Positions 19,357 to 29,945 of a stretch of DNA of 64,000 nt are shown here, one piece after another. The stretch is from NCBI GenBank assembly GCA_029237695.1, contig JAQRGA010000042.1:248001-312000 (forward strand), in the 5' to 3' direction. Each line of letters opens with the position of its first letter. The stretch's first letter is position 1. The position numbers were made by a program, and so were the translations under genes. Under the pieces are notes generated by a model that saw nothing but the letters and a program-made list of their open reading frames with translations, was not told where the DNA came from and ran no database searches. The DNA comes from Conchocele bisecta (lineage: Eukaryota; Mollusca; Bivalvia; Lucinida; Thyasiridae).

Positions 19357-20655
19357 ATGGATAATGCAATAAAAGAAGCTAATGAACTAATTGAATTTAT
19401 ATATAATAATCCAACCAGCTATCATGTCGTAGAAAATGTTTCTTCTGTTCTTATAAAAAATAAATTCAATGAGCTATACCTAAAAGATAGCTGGAATTTG
19501 AAACAAGGTAAAAAATATTTTATTAGAAAAGACAGATCTGCTATATTTGCGTTTACGACATCTACCGAAAAAAAATTTAACGGATTTAAGGTTATAGGCA
19601 CACACATCGACTCTCCTGCAATCAAGATAAAACCTAATCCTGAAATACTTAAAGAAGGCTGTCTGCTACTAAATACAGAAGTATATGGCGGACCCATCTT
19701 ATCAACCTGGTTTGATCGTCCATTAAGTTTGGCAGGAAGAGTTTTTATTAAAGGTTTCAGTTCTTTAAAACCTGATATGAGATTAATAAATATTAATAAA
19801 CCGCTGGCTGTTATCTCAAATATTGCAATACACATGAACAGAGAGATTAATAGTAAACGGACTATAGATAATCAGAAAGAACTGCTTCCTATAATCAGCA
19901 CTGTACTAGATGAAAATTTTAATAAAAATGATTATCTCTTAAAGTTGCTATGCATTGAATTAGGAATATCAATTGAGCAAATTTTAGATTTTGAACTCTA
20001 TTTATATGAATACGGTAAAGGTTCTCTTATTGGCTCTAAACAGGATTTGATTTCTTCGTCAAGAATAGATGATCAGGAGGCTGTATTGGCAGGTTTAAAA
20101 GCGTTAGTTGAAATAAAACCTAACAATATGAATAATTTACTTGCCTGTTTTGATAATGAAGAAATCGGCAGTGGAACAAAACAGGGTGCCGATTCACAAA
20201 TACTATCCAGTATTATGGAACGAATAATTTTAGGACAGACTGGAAATAGAGAGGATTTCTTAAGATCTATAGAAAAATCTTTTTTAATGTCAATTGACGG
20301 AGCACATGCAGTTCATCCAAATATTTCTGAAAAAGCTGATCCCACAAATAGGCCTAAAATGAATGGTGGTCCTGTTGTAAAAATAAGTGCAAATTATAAA
20401 TATACATCAGATGCTGAATCGGTTGCAGTAGTAAAAAATATATGTAAAAATAGCGATGTACCTCTACAGTATTTTACTAATCATTCCAATGAAAGAGGCG
20501 GCTCAACAATTGGCCCTTTATCAAGTCAGCATATTGAAATGCGATCTGCAGATGTTGGTATTTCGATAATGGCAATGCATTCAATCAGGGAACTTGCAGG
20601 TGTAAAAGATCATTACTTAATGATTAAACTACTAACTAAGTTCTATGAAATTTAA
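19357..20655 (+). CDS. apeB: M18 family aspartyl aminopeptidase
   Basis: This cytosolic, dinuclear-zinc peptidase family removes N-terminal acidic residues. The 432-residue protein has family landmarks in order: the metal-ligand segment VIGTHIDSPAIKIKP near residue 85, YGGPILSTWFDRPLSLAGR near 108, the catalytic LLACFDNEEIGSGTKQGADS region near 263 (the DNEEIGS pair of acidic residues), SIDGAHAVHPN near 312, and GGSTIGP near 385. An AGGAG site lies upstream of the ATG. It stands alone between the phosphoesterase and the ClpX-like gene. The gene symbol follows common usage for bacterial M18 enzymes. Confidence 0.9.
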   Translation: MDNAIKEANELIEFIYNNPTSYHVVENVSSVLIKNKFNELYLKDSWNLKQGKKYFIRKDRSAIFAFTTSTEKKFNGFKVIGTHIDSPAIKIKPNPEILKEGCLLLNTEVYGGPILSTWFDRPLSLAGRVFIKGFSSLKPDMRLININKPLAVISNIAIHMNREINSKRTIDNQKELLPIISTVLDENFNKNDYLLKLLCIELGISIEQILDFELYLYEYGKGSLIGSKQDLISSSRIDDQEAVLAGLKALVEIKPNNMNNLLACFDNEEIGSGTKQGADSQILSSIMERIILGQTGNREDFLRSIEKSFLMSIDGAHAVHPNISEKADPTNRPKMNGGPVVKISANYKYTSDAESVAVVKNICKNSDVPLQYFTNHSNERGGSTIGPLSSQHIEMRSADVGISIMAMHSIRELAGVKDHYLMIKLLTKFYEI

Positions 20656-20810
20656 GAATAATTTTTATTTAATAAACCATAAAAGATGGTATTTTAATAT
20701 GATAGTAAATAATAACTTGGGCATTTTTATCAAGCTTTGCATGACTTGCCCTGGCAACCAAAATTAGAATAAACAAAATACTTAAATAGCAACAATAGAG
20801 ATAATTTATT

Positions 20811-22439
20811 ATGAATGATAATGATGATAAAAATAAAGATAAAGATAACAGCAGTGAAGATGAGAAAAAAAATGGATTCTCTTTAGATGATTTACAAAAG
20901 CAACTTCAAAAGACTCTAAAAAATATGGGAGCAACTGCTAACTCTTTTATCATGCCTATAAATAAAAAACCTAAAGATACAGGTACGGCGGAACAGGAAA
21001 AAGCTAAAGAAGAAGATGATCCGAAAAAAATTCTTAAAATAATTAAAAATTTTAAACTAAAACCTAAAGAAGTAAAAGAGTACTTAGATAGATTTGTAAT
21101 TAAGCAGGAAGATGCAAAACGTGTTTTATCTGTAGCTGTATGCGACCATTATAACCATGTTAGAGGTTGCATAGAAAAAAGTTATGATAATTCATGGGAA
21201 TATACAAAACAGAATGTTTTACTGCTAGGTCCCACGGGTGTTGGTAAAACATATCTTGTAAAATGTTTAGCAAATCTTATAGGAGTTCCTTTTGTAAAAG
21301 CTGATGCTACTAAATATTCAGCAACAGGTTATGTTGGACATAATGTTGAAGATTTGGTGAGAGACTTAGTTAAACTTGCAAATGGTAATACAGAACTTGC
21401 CCAGTACGGAATTATCTATATCGATGAAATAGACAAAATAGCATGCGGTGCTGTTGATGATAATAAAGATGTTTCAGGTAGAGGTGTTCAGATAAACCTA
21501 CTGAAACTAATGGAAGATTCAGAAGTTGCATTACAGAGTCAGACGGATATGATGGGACAGTTTGAATCTGTTATGGATATGATGCACGGTAAAGGCAAAA
21601 ATAAGAAGAGTACTATTAATACAAAAAATATTCTTTTTATTGTCAGCGGTGCCTTTAGCTCTATGTCCGATATGATAAAAAGAAGAATAGAAGGTGCCCA
21701 AATAGGTTTTGCTGTTGAGGGCGTTGCTGCAAAAGAAAAAACTGATTATCTTAGAAAAAGCACAACAGGTGACTTTATTAAATTTGGTTTTGAACCTGAA
21801 TTTATAGGCAGACTTCCAATTCGTGTTTCATGCGATGAATTACTACCAAGAGACCTGGAAAAAATATTAACCGATTCAGAAGGTAGTATTTTGAAACAAT
21901 ATATACATGATTTTGATGGCTATGATATTAAATTCAATATATCTGATGATGCCATTAAGGGAATATCAGAAAAAGCCTATAAACAGAAAACAGGTGCCAG
22001 AGGATTAATGACAGTAATGGAACGGATTTTTAGAAACTATAAATTCGAACTTCCCACTGTGGGGATCAAAAATTTTGATGTAGATGATGCATCTGTTCAG
22101 GATCCTAATAAAGCCCTTAGCCTGATTTTGAATGAATCGAGAAATTTACATACAGAAAAAATGAAAGAAGATATTAAAAGATTTTCTACAGAATTCACAG
22201 AAAGAAGTGGATTTAAACTAAGATTCAATAAAGCAGTAGAAAATGCTCTAATTGAAGAATCACTTGAAAAAGGTACAACTATTTATACACTTTGCTCAGC
22301 TAAATTTAAAGATTATCCACTTGGACTCAAATTAATTGTTGATGACCTATTAAATAATACTTTGAATATTACGGTTAAAATGGTCAAAAATCCAGAAAAA
22401 GAACTTTCTAATAAAATAGCTAAAAGTTATAAAAAATAA
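20811..22439 (+). CDS. ClpX-like AAA+ unfoldase without zinc-binding domain
   Basis: The 542-residue protein has an acidic, low-complexity N-terminus of about 75 residues in place of the ClpX zinc-binding domain. A ClpX-type AAA+ module follows, with Walker A GPTGVGKT near 141-148, the pore-loop-like YSATGYVGHNVEDLVRDL segment, and Walker B IIYIDEIDKIA near 201. The loop GAQIGFAVEG contains IGF, the tripeptide that docks ClpX onto ClpP. A C-terminal small domain with the sensor-2 GARGL arginine follows. It is longer than ClpX (about 420), with an extended C-terminus. The probable role is ATP-driven protein unfolding, possibly with ClpP. It may be a paralogue of a normal ClpX elsewhere; HslU is less likely because of the IGF loop and the lack of an I-domain. 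Confidence 0.8.
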   Translation: MNDNDDKNKDKDNSSEDEKKNGFSLDDLQKQLQKTLKNMGATANSFIMPINKKPKDTGTAEQEKAKEEDDPKKILKIIKNFKLKPKEVKEYLDRFVIKQEDAKRVLSVAVCDHYNHVRGCIEKSYDNSWEYTKQNVLLLGPTGVGKTYLVKCLANLIGVPFVKADATKYSATGYVGHNVEDLVRDLVKLANGNTELAQYGIIYIDEIDKIACGAVDDNKDVSGRGVQINLLKLMEDSEVALQSQTDMMGQFESVMDMMHGKGKNKKSTINTKNILFIVSGAFSSMSDMIKRRIEGAQIGFAVEGVAAKEKTDYLRKSTTGDFIKFGFEPEFIGRLPIRVSCDELLPRDLEKILTDSEGSILKQYIHDFDGYDIKFNISDDAIKGISEKAYKQKTGARGLMTVMERIFRNYKFELPTVGIKNFDVDDASVQDPNKALSLILNESRNLHTEKMKEDIKRFSTEFTERSGFKLRFNKAVENALIEESLEKGTTIYTLCSAKFKDYPLGLKLIVDDLLNNTLNITVKMVKNPEKELSNKIAKSYKK

Positions 22440-22625
22440 TTGCTAGCTTTTAATTTTTAAGAGAGTCTGTATTATTCTTATGCAGCAGAGCATTTTAATA
22501 TTTACACGCATTGTTATTCTAGATTGGTGAGAATTTTTAGGTGGTTATTTTTGAATATAGTTTCTCAGAAGAAATAATTATATCAGGAAAATTAGTATAA
22601 TTAACTGCATCGGGTCTTTCCAGTA

Positions 22626-23451
22626 GTGTAAATTTTTAAAAGTTGCATATTAACATAAAAATGATACAACAAAGAAGTATTGCATATAAAAGATTTAGTA
22701 CTTGATGAAGTAGTAAATCAAGCCTCAGATTTAATTACCAATAAACATACAGATTTATCTAGTATATTTTTAGAGGGTGAATTATTAAAGTAGCTTACCA
22801 AAGGGCTTGTGGAGCTTTCTTTACAAACTAATATGTAAGAAGAATATTTTGGCTTCAGTAGATATGAACATAAGAATTTTGAGAACTCACATAACGGTTA
22901 TGCTAGTAAAAATTTAATAATAGAGAATGGTACTCTTCAACTTAATATCCTACGAGGCAGAGATGGTTTAGATTAAAAGATACTATCTATATATGCAAAA
23001 GAAATGAGTTTATCAGATATAAAATTTTAGCTTCAGGAATTATAAGGAGCTGATATGAGTAAAAGCCAATTTACACTGCTATTAGAGAAGATGATGCCCT
23101 ACCTAAATTAGAAATTTTTGAAACAAAGTGGAAGGAAGAATATCTTTATATTTCTAAATCGTGGTATATTAGTTGGGATAATTTGATTATATTCTTACAG
23201 TATTCTAAGAAAATAAGGAAGAGTATTTATACAACTAATGTAATAAAATTATTAAACAGTCAATTCTGGAAGGTTACTAAAAATAAACATGTTTTTCCAG
23301 CTGATGAGTCTGTTTTTAAAACTCTATATTGGCTATAGATTATTTTTTTTAAAAATGGTCAATGCCAGTTAGAAGCTGGAATTTGGCAATGGCTCATTTT
23401 ATTATAAAATTTAAGGCGTGTGTATAGACTATCTTTAAAAAGTTTACGCAC
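22626..23451 (+). mobile_element. decayed IS256-family insertion sequence
   Basis: Imperfect terminal inverted repeats are visible: GTGTAAATTTTTAAAAG at 22626 and, inverted, GTGCGTAAACTTTTTAAAG ending at 23451. Between them lies a broken IS256-type transposase. At about 826 bases it is well short of the roughly 1.3 kb usual for this family, because the central catalytic part is missing. I could not find a convincing target-site duplication by eye. Confidence 0.75.
22689..23427 (+). pseudogene. IS256-family transposase remnant
   Basis: Translation gives recognisable transposase stretches. The N-terminal part reads EEYFGFSRYEHKN...HNGYASKNL, then GTLQLNILRGRDG and GADMSK. The C-terminal part reads KWKEEYLYISKSWYISW, IRKSIYTTNVIKLLNSQFWK and, after a frameshift near 23362, MPVRSWNLAMAHFIIKF. 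IYTTN-IxxLN is the family's C-terminal signature. At least five in-frame stops interrupt the first half (for example at about 22791, 22836 and 22974). Roughly the middle third, including most of the DDE catalytic residues, is deleted near 23100. It cannot be functional. Confidence 0.85.
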
Positions 23452-23477
23452 TTAGCTGTAAAACTTCCTAATTTTTA

Positions 23478-25283
23478 TTAGTTTTTCTTTTTAGATTTAC
23501 GCTTTCTTTCAAGTTCAGAAAGATAGCGTTTTCTAAGCCTAATACTTCTAGGTGTAATTTCTAATAATTCACTGTCTCCAATATATTCAAGTGCTTCTTC
23601 CAGGCTTAATCTCTGGCATGGTGCTACTTTTAAAGCCTTATCACTCCCTGAAGCTCTAACATTAGTCAACTGTTTTGTTTTTTGTAAATTTACAATTAGA
23701 TCTCCTGCTTTACAGTGCTCACCAAGTATCATTCCTTCGTAAGTTGCAACATTTGGAGGAATAAAGAAAATACCTCTTAACTGTAGAGCATCAATTGCAA
23801 AAGCAGATGATTTACCCTGAGACATACTTACAATAACACCATTTATTCTTTGCGGAATAACTCCTTTATATGGTGCATACTGTATAAATCTGTGCGAGAC
23901 TATTCCTTCACCAGCAGTAGCTGTCATTATTTTACTTCTAAGTCCGATAAGCCCTCTCGTAGGAATATGAAATTCAATAAGAGTACGATTGCCTCTAGGT
24001 TCCATATTCATCATTTCACCTTTTCTGACACTTGCAAGTTCAATAACTTTTCCGGCTGATACTGAAGGTAGATCTACACTTAAAATTTCAATGGGCTCAT
24101 TTTTTTTGCCATCAATTTCTTTTAAAATAACCTGAGGCTGTGAAACACTCATTTCATAACCTTCACGTCTCATATTTTCTATTAAAATAGAAAGATGAAG
24201 AACCCCTCTTCCATGTATATTAAATGAATCGCCATCCATTTCCTCTACTTTTAAAGCAGTATCTTTTTCTGCTTCTTTAAAAAGCCTTTCTCTTAAATGT
24301 CTGCTACTTACAAATTTACCTTCCTGACCAAATAAAGGAGAATCATTAACTCTAAAAATCATTGATATAGTAGGTTGATCTATCCTTATTTTTGGCAGAC
24401 TTTCAGGATGTTCTGCGTCTGTGATTGTATCACTTATATCTATAGTATTAATGCCGACAACAGAGCATAAATCGCCGCATTTAACTGTTTCAACTTCTTT
24501 CTTTGCCAAACCGTCAAATATAAATAGCTGTTTGATTTGAGCACGCTGTTTACTACCGTCTCTTTTAATAACTATAATCGATTTATTAATGTCAAGAGTA
24601 CCTCTATAAACTCTTCCAATACCTATTCTACCGACAAACTCAGAATAATCTAAAGTAGCAACCTGCATTTGCACAGGACCTTCAAGAACTTTAGGAATAG
24701 GTATAAAATCTACAATTGCATCCATTAATGGAATAATAGATTTCTCCTCTTTTAATTTTAAATCACTAGTTAACCAGCCATCTCTTCCACTTCCGTAAAG
24801 AACAGGAAAATCCAGTTGCTCATCTGTAGCATCAAGTTCAATAAAAAGTTCAAATACTTTATCGAGTACTTCTTCGATACGTGAATCAGGTTTATCTACC
24901 TTGTTTATTACAACTATTGGTTTTAGGTGTAATGAGAGTGCTTTTTCTAAAACAAATCTTGTTTGAGGCATTGGACCTTCTGCGGCATCAACTAAAAGAA
25001 TTACACCATCAGCCAAATTTAAAACACGTTCAACCTGCCCGCCAAAATCGCAGTGCCCCGGTGTATCTATAATGTTTATTTTTGTTTCTCTATAATCAAC
25101 ACTAATATTTTTAGATAGAATAGTAATACCTCTTTCTCTTTCAAGGTCATTACTATCTAAAAAGCATTCTTGCATTTTTTGGTTATCTCTAAAAAGATTA
25201 GACTGTTTAATTATCTGATCGACTAAAGTCGTCTTACCATGATCAACGTGAGCGATAATAGCTATATTTCTCAAACCTGACAT
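23478..25283 (-). CDS. typA: ribosome-binding GTPase TypA/BipA
   Basis: TypA is a translational GTPase related to EF-G that acts on the ribosome under stress and in 50S assembly. The 601 residues are full length. G1 is [13 protein letters not shown] near residue 11-23, switch II has [21 protein letters not shown] gives guanine specificity, and [10 protein letters not shown] covers switch I. The C-terminal half has the TypA-specific [22 protein letters not shown] segment and [13 protein letters not shown]. An AAGGAA site precedes the ATG. A 14-base palindrome lies 47 bases upstream. Confidence 0.96.
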   Translation of the reverse strand: MSGLRNIAIIAHVDHGKTTLVDQIIKQSNLFRDNQKMQECFLDSNDLERERGITILSKNISVDYRETKINIIDTPGHCDFGGQVERVLNLADGVILLVDAAEGPMPQTRFVLEKALSLHLKPIVVINKVDKPDSRIEEVLDKVFELFIELDATDEQLDFPVLYGSGRDGWLTSDLKLKEEKSIIPLMDAIVDFIPIPKVLEGPVQMQVATLDYSEFVGRIGIGRVYRGTLDINKSIIVIKRDGSKQRAQIKQLFIFDGLAKKEVETVKCGDLCSVVGINTIDISDTITDAEHPESLPKIRIDQPTISMIFRVNDSPLFGQEGKFVSSRHLRERLFKEAEKDTALKVEEMDGDSFNIHGRGVLHLSILIENMRREGYEMSVSQPQVILKEIDGKKNEPIEILSVDLPSVSAGKVIELASVRKGEMMNMEPRGNRTLIEFHIPTRGLIGLRSKIMTATAGEGIVSHRFIQYAPYKGVIPQRINGVIVSMSQGKSSAFAIDALQLRGIFFIPPNVATYEGMILGEHCKAGDLIVNLQKTKQLTNVRASGSDKALKVAPCQRLSLEEALEYIGDSELLEITPRSIRLRKRYLSELERKRKSKKKN

Positions 25284-25329
25284 TTTAAAATTCCTTGAAT
25301 ATAATTATATTTATTTTTAAAAATTAAGC

Positions 25330-25343
25330 GGTGATATATCACC
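25330..25343. promoter_or_regulatory. 14-base perfect palindrome upstream of typA
   Basis: GGTGATATATCACC is perfectly symmetrical and lies 47 bases upstream of the typA start on the minus strand. That is a plausible position for an operator overlapping or near the promoter. No regulator can be assigned, and chance occurrence in AT-rich DNA is possible, although the GC ends make it less likely. Confidence 0.3.
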
Positions 25344-25599
25344 ATGTAAAATTATTTAATTAGCCCTTATGCAATAAGCTGTCGCAATTTGTGTTGGCTA
25401 TAAACTTATTATGTTGAAAAGTACAAGTTTTTATAAAAACCTTAAAACTTTAAATATCAAGCACTTTTGAATAGATTTATATATATTTTTAAGCATAGCA
25501 TAGAAACATTATTTTCAATCTAAACTGTCTATATAAACAGGACTATAAATTCCGTTAGGCATAAAGTAATAAACCCATAAGATATACTACTTAATTAAG

Positions 25600-25689
25600 T
25601 GGCGGAGAGAATGGGATTTGAACCCATGGTAGAGTTACCCCTACACAGCATTTCCAATGCTGCGCCTTCGACCACTCGGCCATCTCTCC
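25600..25689 (-). tRNA. tRNA-Ser (anticodon GGA)
   Basis: The 90-base class II cloverleaf has acceptor stem GGAGAGA/TCTCTCC, discriminator G, encoded CCA and a long variable arm (TGTAGGGGTAACTCTACC region). The anticodon stem CAGCA/TGCTG encloses TTGGAAA. It reads UCC/UCU. The acceptor stem is identical to that of the tRNA-Ser at 15.6 kb. Confidence 0.95.
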
Positions 25690-25971
25690 GTTAAGAAAAG
25701 TTGAAGATATAATTTAATTGTAAATTGCTATTTAGCAAGTTTCTAAAAAAGTTTCTAAAAGATAACTGATAATTTTCAATAAAAATTCTCACGTTTTAAT
25801 TTACACTGATGAACAAATTTGTTTATAATAAAAACAATTTTGTACTATATTTGAAAATCATAATAAAAGTATTTGGAATATCCTTTATGAAATTTAAATT
25901 TAAAATTAGCTAATTTATATAATATTAGATATTTTCGTTTGGGAGAAAATTAAAAGAAAGGGAATAAAAAG

Positions 25972-28900
25972 ATGAATACAAAAAATTATGTTTGCAAGCC
26001 TTTTGAGTACTCAGTGGGAACATCAATTATTAATCAAGCAAAAAATGTTAATTTAGATCCCGGCATTCTTTATGAAGCAGTTATAGATCTGTCCGCTGAA
26101 GGATTATTCACTGCTACCTGCATTAATATGGCTGCTGGAATTTTATTGGAAGATTTGGGACTTCCTAATTATTTTTTTGAAAATATCACAAAAAAATCTT
26201 TAATTGCAGTTCTTAGTTCTATTGCAAATAGTATAAAAATTCAGGATGGCGAAGCAGCTCTTTTTGGACAAATTGGCGAAATAGATTTTAATGCAGAACA
26301 AAGCGAAAATTTACAGCACATAAGAATTGCTACTGAAGATACACGCGACAATATGGAAAAAATTATAGGCTCTATGATTACAGGTCATCGGCGTGAATAC
26401 TATTACTGTCCTAAAAGTAAAAACTATACTTACATTATAAGAACTGAAACTGTTCAGGATTATGCTAAGGAAGAATTTGAAAGTTCAAAATTTTTATTTC
26501 ATCTATCAGGAGACTTTAGAGCTACTCCCAAAATAACTCGCAGACGTTATGTAAAATTTCTTGAAGAAGCTGAAAAATCTGTCAGTCCTTTAGTTAAAGC
26601 TTATAACTTAGCTGAAACCGGCGAAACCCGTTTTATGTTCAACAGCGATTTCGCTTTACCTCAACTTCCTGTATTAAGAAAAATATTTGAAGATCGAGGT
26701 TTGGTATTAAGACGTGCCTATTGGGAACCTTATTATGGAAAAACTATTGCCCCTTCATCTATTTGTGCATTATATGTATTAGGTGAATTAAGCAGAAAAG
26801 AGGAAGATAATATTATTATATCATTAAGTGCATTCCTTGCTTTTAATATTACAGAAATAGCAGATTTTTATTCTGATGACACACTAACATTTAACGAAAT
26901 GTTATTTGCAGGAAATGCTATTGATTTTACACATTACTTTATCTTTAAAGAAAGTGTCAATCAGATAGATAAAGAAATTATGGGAAGTCTTGAGAATGCA
27001 GACCAGCGTGACGCATTTGCTTCAAGAATACAGGACTCAAATAAAGGTACATACAGTTTCAGTCTAATAATGAATCTGGCACAGAGTAATCCTGATCTAT
27101 TGAAATATTTATATGAACTTTTTGCACAGAGGTTTGATCCTTCAGTAGGCAGTACTCTTTCTGATGAAGATCTTGAACAGAAATTTGCAGAATATGATAA
27201 AATTATCAGTGACAAATTTATAGATATGGTTAAAGGTTATGACGTTTTTAGATTTATGTTTAAATTTGTTTCATGTACTCTAAAAACAAACTTTTATAAA
27301 GTTGAAAAAAGATCATATGCTTTCAGGTTTGACAACAGAATTCTTGATCCATTGGTATTTGAGCAATTTGTATTCGGTATTTTCTATGTAAACGGTCATT
27401 ATGCCTGTGGAACACATATGCGGGCTGCTGATATTGCACGTGGTGGATTAAGAATGATCAGAGTCACTCCTGAAAATTATCCTTCAGAATTAGATAAAGC
27501 TGTACTATTAAACTATGCTCTAGGTCCAAAGGCTCAGAGATTAAAACATAAAGATATCTGTGAAAGCGGTTCTAAAGGTGTATTTGTTCCACGTCCTATT
27601 TATGCATACAACAGTATGGATTGCTTATTTGATTATACAGAAGGTATCATGGACTTAGTTCTTGGTGATTCTGCTATTATTGACCATTATGGAAAACATG
27701 AAATGATTTTCTTCGGTCCTGATGAAGGTACTGCTCCATTAATGGATGCTGCTTCTTATCAGACAAAAGCCAGAGGGTACAAATATTGGAGAACAATTAC
27801 AACAGGTAAGAGTTTTGGTATTCCTCATGACACCTATGGTTTGCTTGAGAATGGCGATATTTTTGGTCTTCTTGAAAAAGGTGATAGGGGTACAGATTTA
27901 GAAATTAACGGTAAATCTGTAATACTCACAAAAAATATGCAAAAAATCTATGATATTATCGGTGGGAAAATCATATATAGCGGTATGACAACAACTTGCG
28001 TTATGGGTGCTTTTAGAACATTAATTGCTGCTTATGGTGATAAGGAAGAAAACCTTAATATGATGATGACTGGTGGTCCTGACGGTGATTTAGGCTCAAA
28101 TGAAATACAATGCTATAAAGGAAAAATTTGTTTAGTGATTGATGGCGGCTCAATACTCTTTGATCCTAACGGTCTTAATAAAGAAGAATTAATGAAAATT
28201 TCTTTCATGCGTCATATATCACCTCGTGCTGATTCATTAGCATTCCCTATCAAAAAACTTAGCGCTGAAGGTTTTATAGTTCCTAGATTGGGAAAAAATA
28301 TTAAACTGCCTGACGGAACAATTATTGAAAATGGTGCGATTTTCCATAGGACATTCTTAACAGATGTTAATAATCGTAAATATATTGAAAAAGCAAATAT
28401 TCAGGCTTTTATCCCATGTGGAGGTTTTAAAGATACAATTAACCATAAAAATGTTAAAAGCTTTTTAACACTTTTCGGTGAATTAAAATTTATTGTAGAA
28501 GGAGCTAATGTATTCTTCAACGATGCAGCAAGAAGATATATTGCAGCTAATACAGATATCAAAGAAATTAAAGATTCAACAGCTAATAAAGGAGGCGTAT
28601 TTAGTAGTTCGGTTGCTGAAGTATTAACAGCTTTCTTATTTGGCAATAATTATAATAAAAAACTTCTCAATGCTCCTGAAACAAGATGGGCATTAATAAG
28701 AGAGATCATGGAACTTATTGACAAATATGTTCGTCTTGAAACTAATATACTTATCAAACTTCACAAAGAAGATAAATCAAAAGGGTTATTTAATCTTTCT
28801 GTTTTAACGAGTGAAGAAATACTAACACTTCAAACAGTTTTAGATTCTAAAATTGATAAAATTCTTAAAGATAAAGAGCTTATATGGAAAGTAATGGAAC

Positions 28901-29109
28901 ATTACATACCTGCAATTTTGATTAAAACTCTTGGAAAGGATAGTATTATGCAAACCTTGAATTCTCAGGAAATTCAGGCATACCGTAATGCAATCATTAC
29001 TAAAAAACTTGCATCTATGGCATTTTATCTTAACGGCATGAACTGGGATACATTCCTGAAAGAATTAGATAAAAACTTTGGAACTACTATCAATAGCATT
29101 CTAGCCTAA
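25972..29109 (+). CDS. NAD-specific glutamate dehydrogenase, large type
   Basis: The enzyme oxidatively deaminates glutamate to 2-oxoglutarate. The 1045-residue size fits the roughly 115 kDa class of NAD-GDH, not the 450-residue hexameric type. The catalytic core contains GTHMRAADIARGGLRMIRVTPENYPSELDKAV near residue 485, followed by KDICESGSKGVFVP (substrate-lysine region) and a nucleotide-binding segment MTGGPDGDLGSNEIQCYKG near 700. FIPCGGFKDTIN and FIVEGANVFFNDAARRYI lie near 820-850. A strong AAAGGG site precedes the ATG. The long N-terminal half has regulatory-domain character. It is a monocistronic gene followed by a hairpin. Confidence 0.9.
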   Translation: MNTKNYVCKPFEYSVGTSIINQAKNVNLDPGILYEAVIDLSAEGLFTATCINMAAGILLEDLGLPNYFFENITKKSLIAVLSSIANSIKIQDGEAALFGQIGEIDFNAEQSENLQHIRIATEDTRDNMEKIIGSMITGHRREYYYCPKSKNYTYIIRTETVQDYAKEEFESSKFLFHLSGDFRATPKITRRRYVKFLEEAEKSVSPLVKAYNLAETGETRFMFNSDFALPQLPVLRKIFEDRGLVLRRAYWEPYYGKTIAPSSICALYVLGELSRKEEDNIIISLSAFLAFNITEIADFYSDDTLTFNEMLFAGNAIDFTHYFIFKESVNQIDKEIMGSLENADQRDAFASRIQDSNKGTYSFSLIMNLAQSNPDLLKYLYELFAQRFDPSVGSTLSDEDLEQKFAEYDKIISDKFIDMVKGYDVFRFMFKFVSCTLKTNFYKVEKRSYAFRFDNRILDPLVFEQFVFGIFYVNGHYACGTHMRAADIARGGLRMIRVTPENYPSELDKAVLLNYALGPKAQRLKHKDICESGSKGVFVPRPIYAYNSMDCLFDYTEGIMDLVLGDSAIIDHYGKHEMIFFGPDEGTAPLMDAASYQTKARGYKYWRTITTGKSFGIPHDTYGLLENGDIFGLLEKGDRGTDLEINGKSVILTKNMQKIYDIIGGKIIYSGMTTTCVMGAFRTLIAAYGDKEENLNMMMTGGPDGDLGSNEIQCYKGKICLVIDGGSILFDPNGLNKEELMKISFMRHISPRADSLAFPIKKLSAEGFIVPRLGKNIKLPDGTIIENGAIFHRTFLTDVNNRKYIEKANIQAFIPCGGFKDTINHKNVKSFLTLFGELKFIVEGANVFFNDAARRYIAANTDIKEIKDSTANKGGVFSSSVAEVLTAFLFGNNYNKKLLNAPETRWALIREIMELIDKYVRLETNILIKLHKEDKSKGLFNLSVLTSEEILTLQTVLDSKIDKILKDKELIWKVMEHYIPAILIKTLGKDSIMQTLNSQEIQAYRNAIITKKLASMAFYLNGMNWDTFLKELDKNFGTTINSILA

Positions 29110-29127
29110 TTTTATCTTTTAAATTTT

Positions 29128-29154
29128 AAGAGTTTATAAAAGAGAAAAACTCTT
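29128..29154 (+). terminator. hairpin after the glutamate dehydrogenase gene
   Basis: An 8-base stem AAGAGTTT/AAACTCTT encloses an 11-base A-rich loop and is followed by ATTTTATAAT, a weak T-rich tail. The stem starts 19 bases after the stop codon at 29109. Confidence 0.5.
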
Positions 29155-29389
29155 ATTTTATAATAAATGAGAGGGTTGGAAGGTTATTAACGAAAAGGTT
29201 ATAAATGACAAAGTTTTTACTGCTTTTTAAAAATTTAGGGAGAAAATTATTGATTTTTTTAAATTAATGGAACAAAATACATATAGATGAATTAAAAACC
29301 CGCATTAATGATAATTTTGAAAACTTGATATTTATCTTTTGAAAAATAACGAGTATTTTTAATAAATAATTATTAGAGAAAGGGCTTTT

Positions 29390-29945
29390 ATGAAAATGTT
29401 TATATTGTCTATTTGAATAATTTTTTCCTATTTACTTGCTCCTACTTATGAAATACCGGATGTTCCAAAGATCTAAAAATCTGTGGAACAGGATGATTCT
29501 GATGCTTAATATAAATATAAGTAGTATGTATTATTATGGTTATGAATTTTAAAAAGTTCCTAAACAACCCAGATACTGGATTAATAGGCTTATGAAAGTA
29601 ATGATTCGGAAGTAAACAAATAAGCCAAACTAATTTGGGATGATGGTGAACTATGGAAGTATTAGAATATATCTATTTTTATCTTATATTCCCGGCATAG
29701 AATCAGTAATATTTTTGCAGATTTTACATTTACTTCCAGAGAAAAATAAGTCTTTATTACTGAATATTTATGATCTGGTAATTAATATATTCAACCAAAT
29801 TGGAAGCACTAGTCTAATTATTTATACCAATTTCAATATTGGATAGTCCATAATTTTATTAGAATTCACTACATAATTAAAAAAGTTTCTGCTGCAGCAA
29901 TGGGTATTATAAATGAAGCTGTTTATCTATTTATAATTTTTATAA
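29390..29945 (+). pseudogene. decayed gene for a secreted protein
   Basis: A good ribosome-binding site (AGAAAGGG) precedes an ATG at 29390. The frame begins with a signal-peptide-like stretch (MKMFILSI, stop, IIFSYLLAPTYEIPDVP). The same frame can be followed for about 180 codons through roughly fifteen TGA/TAA/TAG codons, with segments such as SVEQDDSDA, AYESNDSEVNK, AKLIWDDGELWKY and VSAAAMGIINEAVYLF. Most stops would be single C-to-T or G-to-A changes from Gln or Trp codons, as expected in a decaying gene in an AT-drifting genome. I do not recognise the family. Confidence 0.45.

Noticed and set aside
29640..29846. 68-codon hydrophobic frame
   Set aside because: It overlaps the decayed secreted-protein frame, lacks a good ribosome-binding site and matches nothing known.
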